A stretch of 64,000 nt of DNA from the NCBI GenBank assembly GCA_039655645.1, contig CM077347.1, positions 87,841,797 to 87,905,796 of the forward strand, written 5' to 3'. Source of the stretch: Ammopiptanthus mongolicus (Eukaryota; Streptophyta; Magnoliopsida; Fabales; Fabaceae). The stretch's first letter is position 1. The number at the start of each line of letters is the position of its first letter. Positions 60,790 to 64,000 of the stretch are shown here, one piece after another. The translations under genes were made by a program, and so were the position numbers. The notes below the pieces were generated by a model. The model saw nothing but the letters and a program-made list of their open reading frames with translations, was not told where the DNA came from and did no database searches.

Positions 60790-62450
60790 GTGATGACCTC
60801 ATGATGCCTCACACACTGAAAGGTTGGGCCTTCCCTCACGTAGTTGTGTCCCTAACAAGGATGAAGAGCAACAATTAAATATGCACCAGAGAAATTGCCA
60901 TGAATGTTCCCATCAGATTTTGCTTGCTTGATAATCCCTTATATCAAACATTTCACAGCTAACTACTTGCATTCTATATAATATAAGCACTTTAAACTTG
61001 TTGTTTTTCTTGTTTCAACTTAATTAGCTTAATTAGTATAAATAAAGACCGTACAATAACAATAATAACAAAAGCATTTTCCTAGCAGATAAGATTGACT
61101 ATATGGATTAAATTAATAAACAATTTTATTGTACGGTGTATTAGCTAAGCTTAAATAAATACCGTGATTTAATAATGATTATGCTGGTTAATTAAGGACA
61201 TTACTGATGAAGCATCGGTTTCATTCAGATCTAAGTTAGTAACTGCATTTATTTTCAATTAACTCGAGTGTTGACCAATCCTTGCACGACATGTCAGCAT
61301 TTTGGAGCAATTAATGTGGTTTTGACTTACACCTCAAACGTAAATATCTCAAGTGCATTTGAAGTAAGAGATTTCTCTTGTTCTATCTTATTAAATATGC
61401 GTTACATCTCATATATATTTTAATGGATTTTGATCTGGTATATTGATTAAGGAATCTAATAAAAACAAATTTTCATTAAAAAATTAAATTTAAGACTTAT
61501 TAAAATATTGAATACATCATTTATCAATGAAAATATTCATTTTTTATTCCTTAAACATTATTTTAAAAGTGCTTGCATTCCCATTATTTTTTATGTTATA
61601 ACTGATTTGTCATGTATTGAATAATACAAAGCAAGGCAACACCTAGAATATCGCCAGAAACATTGAAGCGATGACTATTGAAGATGATAGTGTTTTAAGG
61701 AACAATTACATTGATTTATGTGATTAGTAGAGGAAATTTACACATATCCCGTTGAAATAGAGATGATCAATTTTTGAGTTTTATTATTTGAACCTTCAAA
61801 ATATGATATTCCGAAGACACCCTACTCATGAATATGTATATAATACATCTATTTCAATTAACTTTACATATAATATATAATAGTATCTAACCCGGTTCAC
61901 ATAAACAATTTTTGAACATCAAAATAGAGATATCATATGGTGTCCTTTTTGTTTTGGTGATGAATTTTTTAAATGCGTATATACAAAAAAAATAAAAAAT
62001 AAGTAAAAAATAAAATAATCATATATAATATCAAATACGATGTCAAAATTTTGATATTCAAATAACAGAATTCATCTCATCTAACATATCAAATTAAGGT
62101 ACACAAAAAACATTATTTATCAGTTTCCTATGATCACATGGTCCTGCTTATAGAGACATGCACATGAAGGCCCACTTTGTTAGCTTAAAAACAAACGAAC
62201 TCTTATTAAGCCACTTGAGATCAAACCCCAATTTGGGAACACACACAGAAGAAGAAACCTATCTCTCTCTCTAACATTTTAATTAAGAGTAAAGATTTTT
62301 TGACATTTTGACATCAAGAAGGCGGATGTATTTTTGAGATGTATGTATATTTAAGAAGATAAACAGTAAGAAAAAGATAAAGATAAACACATACGATATC
62401 ACTTACGATATTTAGATTTTGATATTCAAATAACACAACTTTTTAATTAT
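60790..62450. other. Distal upstream region of the PRE gene
   Basis: AT-rich DNA without recognised genes. A short motif (TTTGATATTCAAATAACA) repeats at about 62050 and 62418. Confidence 0.45.
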
Positions 62451-62519
62451 ATGGCCTATAGGCCACTGCTTTCCCAATGCATTTGTTTTCTTCACATCCA
62501 ACATTACTGTCTTTGTTAT

Positions 62520-62900
62520 TGTACTCGCTCTCTCTCTCCCTCCCCCCCTCTCTCTCTCTCTTTCTTTTTCAATCTTTCTCACCTTTCCTTTGTGGTCCTT
62601 CCCCTCCCTTTATATCTCTCTTATCACCTTCTCCATTCTTGCATACCTAGCTTGTATCCAACACTACTTCTCTTCTCCCTTCTCTTCTCCTTCCACTATA
62701 TAGTTTGTCTTTTGTTACTTATAATTTCCAATCAAAACCCATTTTTCTTTCTTTATTCTCCCTTACCCTGCATCTTCAATTGGTTCTTTCTGCTTGAAGT
62801 TGTATATTAATTAAACTGAAAACTGAAGCATCAACTAGTTATACTAGGCTTGAAACCTTGAAAATATATATAGAAAATTACACCAAAGTACTTTAGGGAT
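62520..62900 (+). promoter_or_regulatory. Pyrimidine-rich promoter/leader of the PRE gene
   Basis: 62525-62640 is almost pure CT (CTCTCTCTCTCTC runs), typical of plant core promoters and leaders. TATA-like candidates are TTTATAT at about 62610 and TATATAG at 62697-62703. The C/T-rich ORF at 62451-62810 is a composition artefact. Confidence 0.5.
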
Positions 62901-64000
62901 ATGTCTAGCCGAAGGTCCAGGCAGCAATCAGCAGGGTCTACAAGGATCTCCGATGACCAAATCATCGAACTTGTTTCCAAGTTGCGTCAACTTGTTCCTG
63001 AAATTCGCCATAGGCGTTCTGACAAGGTATTTTCATAACCCTTTTCACTTTTGACACACATATTATTATAACATTATATATGTTCATGAAGCTTCCACCA
63101 ACATTTTGCTTAAAATAGTTTAAAGCCGTTCCTTAACATTACTTAGGCTAAAGCTAGATATATATTTGTATAAAATATTTATTATATAGTTTTCACGTAG
63201 GGTAATATATAAATGAAGCTAGCTCAAGCTACAAATAGTAAAAATAGAGGGACTGGAATGTTATTGCTTGTTTTTGTTGCTACAAAGTTGTGGAAGGGAT
63301 AGTGTAATAAGAAGAAGCTATTTAAATAATGGGGTGGCTCGTGTAGCACATGTAAATCATATAATTATAAATTGATAATATAATAGTAAATAAAAAAGGG
63401 ATGTAGTTTGAAATTGACCCATATATTAAGGACATAATTACAAACAATTCCAAAATCTATGCAGATCTCTATGGACGTTCAAAGTCACATTTGACTGGTA
63501 GTTTTGAAATATAATAAAGATAAGATATATATAATAAAAGTAACACAGAACCCCAGAAAAGAAAAAGACCTTAAAAGAAAAAAGGCCCCTCTGCACCATA
63601 ACAGTCATGTTGTTAATTTGGTCCAATTGGTGAAACGAAACTTCCTGTATGGTCTCTGAATAGGATTGCATAGTACATAATAAAAATTGGGGGGGGGGGG
63701 GGGGGAAGTAAACGTACTAGTCATTGATCAACATTGGCCTCAGTGACCATGTGTTGGACTCTGATATATGCTTCTTACTTTCTCACTCAACTATATATAT
63801 GTTCCTTCTTAACAAAGGACAGCAACTAGCATATACATGTCACATGCATGTGTATAAGAAAGTGACTGCATGGTAGCAAATTGAGATAACTGATCACTTT
63901 TGTGTTTTAGCAGGTATCAGCATCTAAGGTCCTACATGAGACCTGCAACTACATCAGAAGTTTACACAGAGAGGTGGATGACTTAAGCGAACGGTTGTCT
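62901..64000 (+). CDS. PRE: PRE/ILI1-type atypical bHLH protein, 5' part (cut by window end)
   Basis: Exon 1 is 62901-63026 (42 codons, starting MSSRRSRQQSAGSTRISDDQ) and exon 2 runs from 63914 to the window end (29 codons, VSASKVLQETCNYIRSLHRE then VDDLSERLS). Intron 63027-63913 is GT-AG and falls after RRSDK, which I recall as the intron position of the family. Helix 1 (IIELVSKLRQLVPEI) and helix 2 (SASKVLQETCNYIRSLHREV) are joined by a short loop. The basic DNA-binding region is absent, since only an RRSRQ stub precedes helix 1. PACLOBUTRAZOL RESISTANCE proteins are about 90-100 residues, so some 20 codons are missing. In the family they do not bind DNA but sequester inhibitory HLH proteins (IBH1, HFR1, PAR1), promoting cell elongation downstream of brassinosteroid, gibberellin and auxin. 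Which paralogue this is cannot be told from sequence alone; synteny favours PRE5. Confidence 0.95.
63689..63705. repeat. (G)17 homopolymer in the PRE intron
   Basis: An uninterrupted run of 17 guanines in an otherwise AT-rich intron. Its exact length is prone to sequencing error. Confidence 0.85.

Noticed and set aside
62451..62810. 119-codon ORF upstream of PRE
   Set aside because: It is a Leu/Ser/Pro-rich translation of the CT-rich promoter/leader and would overlap the PRE leader; a composition artefact.
1..64000. CRISPR arrays, rRNA, tRNA genes, organellar insertions
   Set aside because: None seen on reading. The only tRNA-related sequence noticed is the copia primer-binding site at 1990-2002. 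A tRNAscan-SE/Infernal run would settle this.

Overview
This is plant nuclear DNA: AT-rich, intron-split genes, and many transposable-element families with terminal motifs and target-site duplications (TSDs). Gene content and repeat style suggest a papilionoid legume, possibly soybean or a relative; the species is an inference. There are only two credible host genes. (1) A complete ten-exon ABCB19 gene (P-glycoprotein-type auxin/brassinosteroid exporter, 1,250 residues) lies at 14520-24168, plus strand. (2) The first 71 codons of a PRE/ILI1-type atypical bHLH growth regulator start at 62901, plus strand, and run off the right edge. In Arabidopsis, as I recall, ABCB19 (At3g28860) and PRE5 (At3g28857) are also neighbours, so the two may be an ancient syntenic pair, here pushed 38.7 kb apart by transposons.

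Layout. 1-2375: 5' part of a Ty1/copia element (minus strand) with LTR, primer-binding site, gag and integrase, carrying a gag frameshift. 2376-14100: AT-rich intergenic DNA with CACTA, Mutator-like, Stowaway-like and other MITEs, microsatellites, and a broken exon of a 4-coumarate:CoA ligase. 14108-24168: ABCB19 with TATA box, three short upstream ORFs, and a 3.8-kb intron 9 holding four MITEs. 24169-30851: mostly unique intergenic DNA. 31361-34939: a complete CACTA-type element (TIRs, AAA TSD) that has picked up exon-like pieces, including an EF-hand exon of a calcium-dependent protein kinase. 34943-45100: hAT, CACTA, Mutator-like and LINE-type insertions. 46160-50307: a retroposon with a 13-bp TSD, split by a 3,810-bp LTR-like unit that has its own 5-bp TSD. 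50355-52202: two hAT-like elements, the first containing a CACTA MITE. 53134-55314: a Mutator-like element with about 600-bp inverted arms, a 10-bp TSD and a relic of the plant mobile domain. 55386-62400: MITEs, another hAT-like element, and a G-box palindrome about 2.1 kb upstream of the PRE gene.

The two genes may be linked functionally: ABCB19 moves auxin (and, in recent reports, brassinosteroids) out of cells, and PRE proteins promote cell elongation downstream of brassinosteroid, gibberellin and auxin. I saw no CRISPR array, rRNA or convincing tRNA. The most informative structures are the gene-fragment-carrying CACTA element, the plant-mobile-domain Mutator-like element, the nested retroposon/LTR insertion and the ABCB19-PRE pair.
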